This document shows, piece by piece, positions 1 through 11,327 of a stretch of 64,000 nucleotides of DNA. The translations under genes were made by a program, and so were the position numbers. Numbering within the stretch: position 1 is the first letter of the stretch; each line of letters opens with the position of its first letter. The notes under the pieces were generated by a model, which ran no database searches, was not told where the DNA came from, and saw only the letters and a list, made by a program, of their open reading frames with translations. The stretch comes from an uncultured Prevotellaceae bacterium (GTDB taxonomy: Bacteria > Bacteroidota > Bacteroidia > Bacteroidales > Bacteroidaceae): the NCBI GenBank assembly GCA_946415365.1, contig CAMKSE010000011.1:62001-126000 (forward strand), read 5' to 3'.

Positions 1-706
1 CAGCAGCCATATCCTTCACAACATCGTCGATACGAGGATCGCCCTGGTGCTTCTGGAAGGCCTCGAGCAGGTCGAGCTCTGAGTTCTCCTCGATCTCAAC
101 GTCCAGGTCATAGAGGGCACGGATAGGAGCGTTACAAGCCAGGAAGTTGTTGGGACGAGGACCGAAGCTGATGATCTTCAGGTTCTGCAGACCAACGATG
201 GCACGTGCGATAGGCAGGAACTCGTGGATCATCTCAGCGCACTGAGCAGCGTCGCCCACGGGCTCCTCGGGGATGTAAGCACGGGTCTTACGGAGAGAGA
301 GAGCCTGGCTGGCGTTCAGCATACCACAGTAAGCATCGCCACGACCGTCGATCAGGTCGTTCTGAGTCTCCTCAGCAGCAGCGCAGAACATCGTGGGGCC
401 CTGGAACCAGTCGGCAATCATGGTCTCAGAGATCTCAGGACCGAAGTTGCCAAGGTAAACGCAGAGGGCGTTACAGCCGGCCTTCTTCACATCCTCAAGG
501 GCCTGCTGAGCGTGGATCTCGCTCTCAACGATACAGATAGGACACTCATAGATACCGTCTTGGCAGACGGCATCATTTTCTTTTCGACCGAACTTCTTTT
601 CATACTCGGCGATAACGGCCTTGCGGCGGTTAACAGCCAGTGACTCGGGGAAACAGTCGCGAGAAACGGCGACGATTCCAATCTTAATTACAGGTACGTT
701 GTTCAT
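1..706 (-). CDS. L-fucose/L-arabinose isomerase family protein (C-terminus cut by window edge)
   Basis: Reverse-strand reading gives MNNVPVIKIGIVAVSRDCFPESLAVNRRKAVIAEYEKKFGRKEND..., open to window start; resembles fucose isomerase-type N-terminal domain. Confidence 0.7.
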   Translation of the reverse strand, partial: MNNVPVIKIGIVAVSRDCFPESLAVNRRKAVIAEYEKKFGRKENDAVCQDGIYECPICIVESEIHAQQALEDVKKAGCNALCVYLGNFGPEISETMIADWFQGPTMFCAAAEETQNDLIDGRGDAYCGMLNASQALSLRKTRAYIPEEPVGDAAQCAEMIHEFLPIARAIVGLQNLKIISFGPRPNNFLACNAPIRALYDLDVEIEENSELDLLEAFQKHQGDPRIDDVVKDMAA

Positions 707-842
707 TTTACAAAGAGTTATTTGTTTGGTAATGAATTTGATTTTGCTTTGAGGCGCAAAGATATGAAATATTCAGCGAACTACCAAATACTTTTGCGAA
801 AAATAACATATTTCTTTGCTAAGCGTTGCTTTTTGGCCGCCG

Positions 843-2849
843 TCAGTCGTGGATAATGAGTGCCGACTGCGCGTCGACGATGGCTTTAGAGCCCTTGATG
901 GTGCCTAAGCCCTGCTCATTGATCTGGCCGTCGCAGCAGACGATGGTGTAGTTGCCCTCGGGGATGGTGACCTCCGTATCGGTATTGCCGGCATTGAAGA
1001 TGACAATGATGTTGCGCCAGTCGTCGCGACCTGCGTAGTTCTTCAGACGAAAGGCCAGCGTCTTTACCGGGGTGTCGAGGAACTCCAGATGCTTCCTGAC
1101 GAGATCGGCGGATCCCAGACGGAAGGCGGGGTGGTTCTTGCGGAGGGCAATCAGGTTCTTGTAATAGTCGAACACCTTCGGGTATCTGGTCTTGTTCGTC
1201 CAGTCGAGCTGGTTGATGCTGTCGGGCGACTCGAAACTGTTGTGAACGCCCTTCTTCGTGCGCAGCAGTTCCTCACCGCTGAGCATGAAGGGCACGCCCT
1301 GAGAGGTGAAAACAACCGTCTGTGCCAGGAGGTCGAGGCGAATCAGCTCGTCGGGGGTGATGCCGGGGATGCTGGCCTTCAGGCGGTCGACGAGGCACAT
1401 GTCGTCGTGACAGCTCACGTACGACATCATCTGTGTGGGCTCCAGAGCCCAGGGCTCCTTCGAGTAGTTCACCTTCGTCATATCGACCTGCGGATGAGCG
1501 ATGGCTCCGACAATGCCGAATTTCAGGCTTTCCTTCTGGCCGGACAGATCCTGCAGCGTCACCTTGGGGATGCGTGCTCCCATCCAGCCGGGTTTCGTGT
1601 CGTCGCTGAAGGGACCACGGAGGGCGTCGCGGATTTCGTCGGAGAAGGCGGCGATGCCGGGCATCTGCGTGATGTTGGCCTTCATGCCGAGCTTCTCGTT
1701 GGGAATGGCGCAGGCGCCGGCACTCCAACCCTCGCCGTAGATGAAGATGCTGGGGTTGATCTCGTCGACAGCCTGACGGATGGCGTTCATCGTCTCGATG
1801 TCGTGACAGCCCATGAGGTCGAAGCGGAAGCCGTCGATATGGTACTCGTTGATCCAGTATTTAACGCTCTCGATCATGAACTGCCGCATCATGGGCTGGT
1901 CGGAAGCTGTCTCGTTGCCACAGCCGGAGCCGTTGGAATACTGGCCGTCGGCAGTCTTGCGGTAGTAGTAGTCGGGATAGGTGCGCTGGAAGTTGGAGTG
2001 CTCGATATCGTAGGTGTGGTTATACACCACGTCGAGGATTATGCTGATGCCTGCATCGTGGAGTGCCTTCACCATCTGTTTGAACTCTCGGATGCGAACC
2101 TCTGGCTTGTAGGGGTTGGTGGAGTAGCCGCCTTCCGGCACGTTGTAGTTCACTGGGTCGTAGCCCCAGTTGTACTGCGGCGAGAAGTCGGGCCGTGCTG
2201 GAATCACGCCCTTCGGCAGTTCCTTGTAGGCATACTCATAATAGAGGTCGGGGTCGATGCGCGTCTCGTCCACGGAACCATAGTCATAACTCGGCAGGAT
2301 GTGGATGGCATTCACACCGAGGGCCTTCAGATGGTCGATGGCCCAGGGCTCCGTCAGAGCTATGAATTTTCCTGGATACTGTGCATCCTTGCGGGCGATG
2401 GAGAAGTCGCGGTGGTGCATCTCGTAGACCACAAGGTCGGCAGGCGACTTCACCACGGGGCCCTGGTCGCAGCACCAATGCTCGGGATCGGTATCTGCCA
2501 TATCGATGATGGCTCCGCGCTTGCCGTTCACTCCCACTGCCTTGGCGAAGACGCCTGGGCACTCACCCTTGCCCATGTCGAAGGTGTAGAACCGGCCCAT
2601 GAGGTCGCCCTTCACCGTGGCCTGCCACTGCTCATTGGCGGTACGTACCATCTTGACGGTTTTCAGGACCTTGCCGCCCAGTCCGTTCTGATAGATACGT
2701 ACGACGACCTTCTTAGCGTCGTTGGGTGCAAAGAGCGTGAATACGGTCTTCTCTGGTGAATAACTCACCTCCTGGAACGTTTGTGTCTGTGCCGCTGCTG
2801 ATCTTGGGAACAGCAGAGACAATAATCCTGCTAATATCAATTTCTTCAT
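843..2849 (-). CDS. pulA: Type I pullulanase / alpha-amylase family (GH13)
   Basis: 668 aa, signal peptide, YDYGSVDETRID, GWGYDPVNYNVPEGSY-like motif, GFRFDLMGCHD, GEGW catalytic motifs. Confidence 0.9.
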   Translation of the reverse strand: MKKLILAGLLSLLFPRSAAAQTQTFQEVSYSPEKTVFTLFAPNDAKKVVVRIYQNGLGGKVLKTVKMVRTANEQWQATVKGDLMGRFYTFDMGKGECPGVFAKAVGVNGKRGAIIDMADTDPEHWCCDQGPVVKSPADLVVYEMHHRDFSIARKDAQYPGKFIALTEPWAIDHLKALGVNAIHILPSYDYGSVDETRIDPDLYYEYAYKELPKGVIPARPDFSPQYNWGYDPVNYNVPEGGYSTNPYKPEVRIREFKQMVKALHDAGISIILDVVYNHTYDIEHSNFQRTYPDYYYRKTADGQYSNGSGCGNETASDQPMMRQFMIESVKYWINEYHIDGFRFDLMGCHDIETMNAIRQAVDEINPSIFIYGEGWSAGACAIPNEKLGMKANITQMPGIAAFSDEIRDALRGPFSDDTKPGWMGARIPKVTLQDLSGQKESLKFGIVGAIAHPQVDMTKVNYSKEPWALEPTQMMSYVSCHDDMCLVDRLKASIPGITPDELIRLDLLAQTVVFTSQGVPFMLSGEELLRTKKGVHNSFESPDSINQLDWTNKTRYPKVFDYYKNLIALRKNHPAFRLGSADLVRKHLEFLDTPVKTLAFRLKNYAGRDDWRNIIVIFNAGNTDTEVTIPEGNYTIVCCDGQINEQGLGTIKGSKAIVDAQSALIIHD

Positions 2850-3934
2850 TTTTGTTTTTTCCTTTTGATAAACATGACGATGAGTGTAATGAGAAGAATC
2901 GCAATCACGCCAACGGCAATCTTGAGAATCAGGTCGGCCCGTGCCAGAGTCGCCTGACTGTCTTTCTCAATGATATTGATGACCCGATCGACTTGGTAGT
3001 TGCGCAAACGAGGGCAGAAGGTCAGGTTGCAGTCCTTGGCAAACTCCATGTAGCGGCGGGCACGCTTGAAATCACCGTCATTAGCGAGATGATCTGCCAG
3101 GAAGAGAAGCGAGGCCTGGTTCATCACGGCACACTTGATGTCGTCGAGGGCCGACTTCCCCAGCCAGTAGCGGACCATGTCGTGATTGTTGAGACGGTCA
3201 TAGATCATTGAGCGGTAGAAAGCGGCATAAGAGTTCTCATGCGTGCCCTCAGTGACATTCTGGAGCCATTGATTGCTGAGTTCCAGGGCATCTTGATACA
3301 ATCTGCGGGCACTGAGGATATCCACCTTCAGATGATACCATTCCTCGCTGCCCTCTTCTGCAACCGCCAGCACGGAGTCGCGGTAGAGATCCTGCAGCCT
3401 AAAAGATCTTTGGGCGATGTCTTGGCGCTGGGTATATAGCCCTAATTCGCCGCATAAATGCATCCAGGCATGATAATAGTCAACCAGTCCCCTCTTATCG
3501 AGAGCGGACTTGTTGACGAGACGGAGTTGCTCTAATGATTCTGTATGCATATCCGTCCGGGAACACTGATATGCCAGCAAGGAACGGAAACGCCCGATGA
3601 GGTCAGGGCGGCGAAGAGAATCGGCCAGACTGATGCAGCGCTCAATGAAATAGAATGCAGAGTCATTGCGATAGGGCTCATAGAGGCGGAAGAGCCTTTC
3701 GGCAAGCAAAAGCCTATTTTCCGCGTTCTCCTCTATCTTCAGACTGTCACGGCAGGCGGTAATCTGCCGCTCCAGTTCTGCCACGTATTGCGGTGACTGG
3801 CTGATGGCCTCGTCGATCTCTTGATAGAGTGCGTTAAGATCTACTTTCTCGTCACCCTGGGGGGCAGCTGCATGTGCCGATCCCACTGCCAGGGTCAGCA
3901 TGAGTATGATATTGGATAATCGTCTCAGGTGCAT
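2846..3934 (-). CDS. TPR-like periplasmic protein with C-terminal TM helix
   Basis: 362 aa, N-terminal signal peptide, helical repeats, C-terminal TM then RKKQK; ATGA overlap with pullulanase start. Confidence 0.6.
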   Translation of the reverse strand: MHLRRLSNIILMLTLAVGSAHAAAPQGDEKVDLNALYQEIDEAISQSPQYVAELERQITACRDSLKIEENAENRLLLAERLFRLYEPYRNDSAFYFIERCISLADSLRRPDLIGRFRSLLAYQCSRTDMHTESLEQLRLVNKSALDKRGLVDYYHAWMHLCGELGLYTQRQDIAQRSFRLQDLYRDSVLAVAEEGSEEWYHLKVDILSARRLYQDALELSNQWLQNVTEGTHENSYAAFYRSMIYDRLNNHDMVRYWLGKSALDDIKCAVMNQASLLFLADHLANDGDFKRARRYMEFAKDCNLTFCPRLRNYQVDRVINIIEKDSQATLARADLILKIAVGVIAILLITLIVMFIKRKKQK

Positions 3935-3955
3935 TGTCGCTTCCGGTTTAAAGGG

Positions 3956-6271
<2,316 letters not shown>

Positions 6272-6289
6272 TTACTTTTTTACCTTTAG

Positions 6290-8728
6290 TTATTTTCTTC
6301 CGCTTTGTATAATTAATGTGCTGATTTCATTGTTCAGGTCATCGGCAGCGAGCAGTTGCTCGATGGTCAGATGCATACGGTAGCGCCAATAGTGGCGGGG
6401 ATTTGCGGGAATGTTGATGCGCTCGGCATTCTCGTCGGGCAAACGGAGTTTCTCGTCGATGCTCATCCAGTCCTGGAATGATACGAGACAGAGCATGGAT
6501 GGTGATGTCAGGTGACGGCTCACGATGTCCTTTGCCAGCCATCCGGGTAACGGGCGTGGAGCCTCTCCGCCACGGCGTAGGGTGGTGTTGTAATAAGCCT
6601 GCGAACGTTCGACATCCTCGTCCCACCACTGGCGGAGCGTGGCCATGTCGTGGGTACTGATGGTGTCCACGCTGCGGTAGGGATTGTGCGACAGTTTGCC
6701 GAAACGGGTCGTGGGATCCTTAGGCATCGATTGAATCTCGAGACTTAGGATGCGCAGTTCGTTCATCACCCAGGGTACGCAGTCAGGTACCATACCGAGG
6801 TCTTCGGCACAGACGAGCATACGTGTGGCCTGTGTCAACTTTGGTAATTTCTTCATAGCCTCAGTATACCAGAACTGGTTATTGCGGCGGTAGAAGTAGT
6901 CGTTGTACAGACGGTTGAAGCAGTCCTTCTGTCCTCCGTCAAGTTGCTGGTAAGCCTCTTGAAACTGTACTGCTATGCGAGGATGCCAACGGTCGTCGCG
7001 CTTGTGGTCCACAAGGAACAGTCCATCGTTGAACTGCACGCCGTAGGCCTCAATCTCTTCCTTGCTGAGTCCGAGGGCTGGAGAGAACTGACCCATTAGT
7101 CCAGACTTGTGGGGCATGGGTATCTCCCAGATGCGGAAGAAGCCTAATACGTGGTCAATACGGTAGGCATCGAAGAACTGTGCCATCTTACGGAAGCGTC
7201 TTACCCACCACTGACAACCGTCGGCGAGCATGGCGTCCCAGTTGTATGTGGGGAATCCCCAGTTCTGTCCGTCTGCAGAGAAGGCATCAGGCGGTGCTCC
7301 TGCTTGTCCGTTCAGGTTGAAGTATTTCGGTTCTACCCATGCCTCCACACCATCGCGGCTGATGCCGATGGGGATATCGCCCTTCAGTATAACTCGCTTC
7401 GAACGGGCATAGTCGTGGGCGGCATGCATCTGTTGATCAAGGTTGAACTGTACGAAATACCAGAAGTTAAGTTCCTTCTTCACACCCGTCTTCTTCGCCA
7501 AATTCTCCACGGTAGCTTCCTTTGGCCACTCCGAGAAGACGGAGGTGCCATAGAGGTCGCGATAGTGGCAGAAGGCAGCATAGGGCACGAGCCACTCCTT
7601 GTTCTGTTCGAAGAACGTCTTGTACTTTACCGTCTTCATGGTCTTCGAACCCTCTTGGGCAAAGATGTCGCGCAGATAGCCCATCTTGGCCGTCATCATC
7701 CGCTCATAGTCAATCTGTGTCAGGGCGTTCAGTTCCTTACGTAGCGATTCATACTCCTCGCGCTTCTTCTCGTCTTTCAGAGTTGGCAATTGCCGTAGGT
7801 CTGTATATTGAGGATGCAAGGCGTAGATGCTGATGGAGTTGTAGGGGTAAGAGTCCTGCCATGTGTGGGTAATGGTGGTGTCGTTGATGGGCAGTACCTG
7901 TAGGATGCGCTGCTTTGTACGGGCACACCAGTCAATCATCAGTTTCAGGTCGCCGAAATCGCCAACTCCGAAACTGCCCTCACTGCGCAACGAGAATACG
8001 GGAATCACTGTACCAGCACCCTTCCAGGGATATACGGGGAAGTATGCCTGTGTCAGTTCGTAGACCACCACTTCGTCTTTTTCTAGTTCTGGCAGTGATA
8101 CAGTGCGGTTCATACCGTTCTCCCAGAGGGGTGTGAAGTCCACCTCTTCGTCGAGAGCCACGAATTTGAACTCGAAAGTCTGCGGCAGGGCGTCGGCGTT
8201 AAGACTCACCGTCCATTCGTTGTTCTCGTGTTCGTCCATGTCAATAGCGCGCTTGGCCTCCCAGTTGCCAAGGACTTCACCGCCTCCGATAATTGCCAAC
8301 CGCTCGTTGTTGCGCAGTTGTGGAGCTCTTACTTTCAGGCAAACAGTCTTTGGAAATTCTGTGCTCTTGCTTGTGCGCAGTTTGCGGGCTGCAACACACT
8401 CTGTGAAAGCCGTAGAGTAGAGATACGAATCCTCTGGAATGTCTATCCAGTGGTCGTACACCGTATAACGCGAGGCTTTTTGTGCAGAGAAGTCCAGACG
8501 GTGGGGCTCTGTCAGCCACTCCGTGCGCTTCACTTCATCGCCACACATCACGCTGTAGAAATAGTCCATTGGGGCAGAGGCTTGTTCAGCCTTGCTCAGC
8601 TCACACGTCCAGTGCAGGCCGTCGAGCGTACTCATCTTGTGCTGTTCCGTTTTGCCATCCATAAGGATGTTCATTACCAGTTCCTCGCCAAAGGTAACAT
8701 GGTACTCAAGATTGAATAATACCTTCAT
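6290..8728 (-). CDS. malQ: 4-alpha-glucanotransferase (GH77) with N-terminal starch-binding domains
   Basis: 812 aa; LKGDIPIGISRDGVEAWVEPKYFNLNGQAGAPPDAFSADGQNWGFPTYNW, YRIDHVLGFFRIWEIP. Confidence 0.92.
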   Translation of the reverse strand: MKVLFNLEYHVTFGEELVMNILMDGKTEQHKMSTLDGLHWTCELSKAEQASAPMDYFYSVMCGDEVKRTEWLTEPHRLDFSAQKASRYTVYDHWIDIPEDSYLYSTAFTECVAARKLRTSKSTEFPKTVCLKVRAPQLRNNERLAIIGGGEVLGNWEAKRAIDMDEHENNEWTVSLNADALPQTFEFKFVALDEEVDFTPLWENGMNRTVSLPELEKDEVVVYELTQAYFPVYPWKGAGTVIPVFSLRSEGSFGVGDFGDLKLMIDWCARTKQRILQVLPINDTTITHTWQDSYPYNSISIYALHPQYTDLRQLPTLKDEKKREEYESLRKELNALTQIDYERMMTAKMGYLRDIFAQEGSKTMKTVKYKTFFEQNKEWLVPYAAFCHYRDLYGTSVFSEWPKEATVENLAKKTGVKKELNFWYFVQFNLDQQMHAAHDYARSKRVILKGDIPIGISRDGVEAWVEPKYFNLNGQAGAPPDAFSADGQNWGFPTYNWDAMLADGCQWWVRRFRKMAQFFDAYRIDHVLGFFRIWEIPMPHKSGLMGQFSPALGLSKEEIEAYGVQFNDGLFLVDHKRDDRWHPRIAVQFQEAYQQLDGGQKDCFNRLYNDYFYRRNNQFWYTEAMKKLPKLTQATRMLVCAEDLGMVPDCVPWVMNELRILSLEIQSMPKDPTTRFGKLSHNPYRSVDTISTHDMATLRQWWDEDVERSQAYYNTTLRRGGEAPRPLPGWLAKDIVSRHLTSPSMLCLVSFQDWMSIDEKLRLPDENAERINIPANPRHYWRYRMHLTIEQLLAADDLNNEISTLIIQSGRK

Positions 8729-8825
8729 TTCCTTGATTTTAGTTATTCTTTAGTTATTTTTGGCAAAGATACGAAATAATCCGTTAGGGTGTTCTTATTT
8801 TTAGGATATATTAAACGATTGCCGG

Positions 8826-8839
8826 TGCAAACGTTTGCA
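8826..8839. promoter_or_regulatory. Perfect palindrome TGCAAACGTTTGCA upstream of malQ operon
   Basis: 14-bp perfect palindrome with central CG, LacI/MalR-type operator appearance; about 50 bp upstream of the TATCTTTG -7 box. Confidence 0.55.
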
Positions 8840-8873
8840 TTTCTAAACCTTTAATTAATAATAGAGAAACGAA

Positions 8874-8902
8874 AAATCCCCGTCTGGAACGAACGGGGAT
8901 TT
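8874..8902 (-). terminator. Rho-independent terminator after tRNA-Leu
   Basis: AAATCCCCGT...ACGGGGATTT inverted repeat directly downstream of the tRNA. Confidence 0.7.
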
Positions 8903-8920
8903 GCTTTCAGGGAATCCTTG

Positions 8921-9002
8921 TACCCAGAGCCGGGGTCGAACCGGCACGGGTTGCCCCACTGGTGTTTGAGACCAGCGCGTCTACCGATTCCGCCATCTGG
9001 GC
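8921..9002 (-). tRNA. tRNA-Leu (anticodon CAA)
   Basis: GCCCAGATGGCGGAATCGGTAGACGCGCTGGTCTCAAACACCAG...GGTTCGACCCCGGCTCTGGGTA; class II arm, loop CTCAAAC. Confidence 0.93.
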
Positions 9003-9157
9003 ATATCAACGCACCTTGATTCTCAACCAAAAGCGGGTGCAAAGGTACAATTATTTTTTGAATTGACAAAAGATTCTGATAAAAAACTTAAAAATACTTG
9101 TACATATCATATATATTTCGTATCTTCGCAGCGAAATATGCTACTAGGATCTATTTC

Positions 9158-10252
9158 ATGGAAAAAACAGAAAGCAAAAACTTCTGCGTGATACTCGCAG
9201 GAGGTAGAGGTCGCAGGCTATGGCCTGCCAGTAGGAATGCATATCCAAAGCAGTTCATGGACTTCTTCGGTACAGGGAAGACGATGCTTCAGACGACGGT
9301 AGACCGTTTCTGTAAGATTCTTCCTAAGGAGAATATATATATATGTACGTGTAGGGAGCATTTACCTATAGTGAAGGAACAGCTGCCTTGCCTGACGGAT
9401 GAGAACATTCTTGTGGAACCTATCCACAGGAATACGGCTCCGAGCGTGGCATGGGCAAACATGCGGATTCTGAGACGTAATCCAGAGGCTAATATCATCG
9501 TCTCACCATCGGACCAGCTGGTGATCGACGAAGAGAGCTTCTTCCGCAGCGTCACCGTGGGATTGGGTTATGTGTCGGAGAACGATGTACTGTTGGCGAT
9601 GGGTGTAAAGCCTACAAGACCGGAGCCGGGATACGGATATATACAGTTGGGTGACCTGAGTTGTAAGCCGGATGTGTATAGGGTGAAGTCGTTTACGGAA
9701 AAACCGGAGCGCGACTTCGCCAAGATGTTTATGGAAAGTGGGGAGTTTTATTGGAACACGGGCATCTTCATCTCCAGTGCCAGACACATGATAATGTGCT
9801 TCGAGAGTATCTTCCCCGTGGTACTCAGGAACCTGAGATTGAACCACCCGAACTACACTTACGAGGAGGAAATGGCGTATGTGGAGGAGAACTACCCGAG
9901 GTATCCGAACCTGTCGCTCGATTATGCCATTCTGGAGCAGAGGCGCGATGTGTTTGTGATGAAGTGTGACTTCGGCTGGGCTGACCTCGGCACATGGCAT
10001 GCCATCTATGAGGCGATGAGCAAGGTGGATGACGACAATGTGGTGCTCGATTCTCTGGTGGAGATGGAGGATTGCCACAACAATATCATCCGTCTGCCGA
10101 AGGGACGTTTAGGTGTGATCAGCGGACTGGATGGTTACATAGTCGTGGAGCACGAGAATGTGCTGATGATATGTAAGAAAGGTGATTCTTCATCGCTGGT
10201 GAGAAAATACGCCAGCGAGGTGCAGATGAAATACGGAGAAGAGTTTGTCTGA
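9158..10252 (+). CDS. manC: Mannose-1-phosphate guanylyltransferase
   Basis: CVILAGGRGRRLWPASRNAYPKQF nucleotidyltransferase motif; start set at internal ATG after TATCTTCG box. Confidence 0.9.
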   Translation: MEKTESKNFCVILAGGRGRRLWPASRNAYPKQFMDFFGTGKTMLQTTVDRFCKILPKENIYICTCREHLPIVKEQLPCLTDENILVEPIHRNTAPSVAWANMRILRRNPEANIIVSPSDQLVIDEESFFRSVTVGLGYVSENDVLLAMGVKPTRPEPGYGYIQLGDLSCKPDVYRVKSFTEKPERDFAKMFMESGEFYWNTGIFISSARHMIMCFESIFPVVLRNLRLNHPNYTYEEEMAYVEENYPRYPNLSLDYAILEQRRDVFVMKCDFGWADLGTWHAIYEAMSKVDDDNVVLDSLVEMEDCHNNIIRLPKGRLGVISGLDGYIVVEHENVLMICKKGDSSSLVRKYASEVQMKYGEEFV

Positions 10253-10269
10253 TCAGACAAACTCTTCTC
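10236..10269. terminator. 34-bp perfect palindrome across convergent stop codons
   Basis: GAGAAGAGTTTGTCTGATCAGACAAACTCTTCTC centred on 10252/10253. Confidence 0.75.
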
Positions 10270-10645
10270 TTATCTTTGCGGCGATTTCCTGAAATTCCTC
10301 TGGCGTGAGTTTGAGTTTCTCACGACGGAAGTCCGCATCCTGTTCCGATTGCATGGGAATCAGGTGAATATGTGCATGGGCCACTTCGAGGCCGAGCACT
10401 ACCTGAGCCACTTTCTTGCATGGGAAGGCTGTCTTGACGGCCTTGGCCACGCGCTTGGCAAAGGCCTGATAGCGGGCTAGCTCGTCGTCTTCCATGTCGA
10501 AGAAATAGTCTACTTCGCGACGAGGGATCACGAGTGTGTGACCCTTCACCAAAGGATTAATGTCAAGGAAGGCGTAGAACTCATCGTTCTCTGCACACTT
10601 GTAACTGGGAATCTCACCAGCAGCAATCTTGCTAAAAATATCCAT
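10253..10645 (-). CDS. HIT family hydrolase
   Basis: FSKIAAGEIPSYKCAENDEFYAFLDINP and HAHIHLIP histidine triad. Confidence 0.95.
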   Translation of the reverse strand: MDIFSKIAAGEIPSYKCAENDEFYAFLDINPLVKGHTLVIPRREVDYFFDMEDDELARYQAFAKRVAKAVKTAFPCKKVAQVVLGLEVAHAHIHLIPMQSEQDADFRREKLKLTPEEFQEIAAKIREEFV

Positions 10646-10663
10646 TTTGTTATTATTTTATAT

Positions 10664-10697
10664 CGTTATTTCGTTATAACGTTATAACGTGATAACG
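10664..10697. repeat. Intercistronic CGTTAT/ATAACG palindrome
   Basis: CGTTATTTCGTTATAACGTTATAACGTGATAACG; core CGTTATAACGTTATAACG is a perfect 18-bp palindrome. Confidence 0.7.
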
Positions 10698-10699
10698 GA

Positions 10700-11167
10700 T
10701 TATCCTACTGTTATTTTGTCAATTCTCAACTTGATGGTGCCACGAGGAATCTTCACCTCTACCTCGTCACCCACCTTATGGTTCAGCAGGCCCTGGGCAA
10801 TGGGGGTCTTGATGGAGATTTTCCCCTCACGCAGATTGGCCTCACTCTCGCTGACGATGGTGTAGGTCATCTTGGCTTTATTGGTGAGATTAGTCATCTC
10901 CACCTTTGACAGAATCTGTACAGCATCAGTGCTGAGACGTGATGTGTCCACTACTTTCGCTTCGGAGATGGTCATCTTCAGACGGTTGATCTTGTCTTCC
11001 AAATTTGCCTGTGCCTCCTTGGCTGCATCATATTCGGAATTCTCGCTGAGATCACCCTTTTCACGGGCCTCAGCGATAGCGGCAGAGGCCTTAGGGCGCT
11101 CAATACCTTCCAGACGTTGTAATTCGGCTATCAGTTTGTCGTAGCCTTCTTGTGACATATATGCCAT
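10700..11167 (-). CDS. greA: Transcription elongation factor GreA
   Basis: YMSQEGYDKLIAELQRLEGIERPKASAAIAEAREKGDLSENSEYDAAKEAQ. Confidence 0.95.
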   Translation of the reverse strand: MAYMSQEGYDKLIAELQRLEGIERPKASAAIAEAREKGDLSENSEYDAAKEAQANLEDKINRLKMTISEAKVVDTSRLSTDAVQILSKVEMTNLTNKAKMTYTIVSESEANLREGKISIKTPIAQGLLNHKVGDEVEVKIPRGTIKLRIDKITVG

Positions 11168-11327
11168 GATAATTTACTATTTTATTATTTACAATTTACG
11201 AATTACTAATTTCGATTTAGGCGATATCTTCGGACGGTAAAAAACAAAGAATCCCGACGTTCTCTCGTGTCGGAATCCTCAACGCTCTCATGTCCTTATC
11301 CTTACTCTTCGGTTGCAAAGGTAGGTA

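Noticed and set aside
1089-2759. 556-aa ORF on the + strand opposite pullulanase
   Set aside because: Antisense shadow of a strong GH13 gene; His/Val/Leu-rich translation typical of reverse-frame reading of a high-GC gene, no recognisable domain
9503-10078. 191-aa ORF antisense to manC
   Set aside because: Shadow frame of a conserved enzyme with no motif
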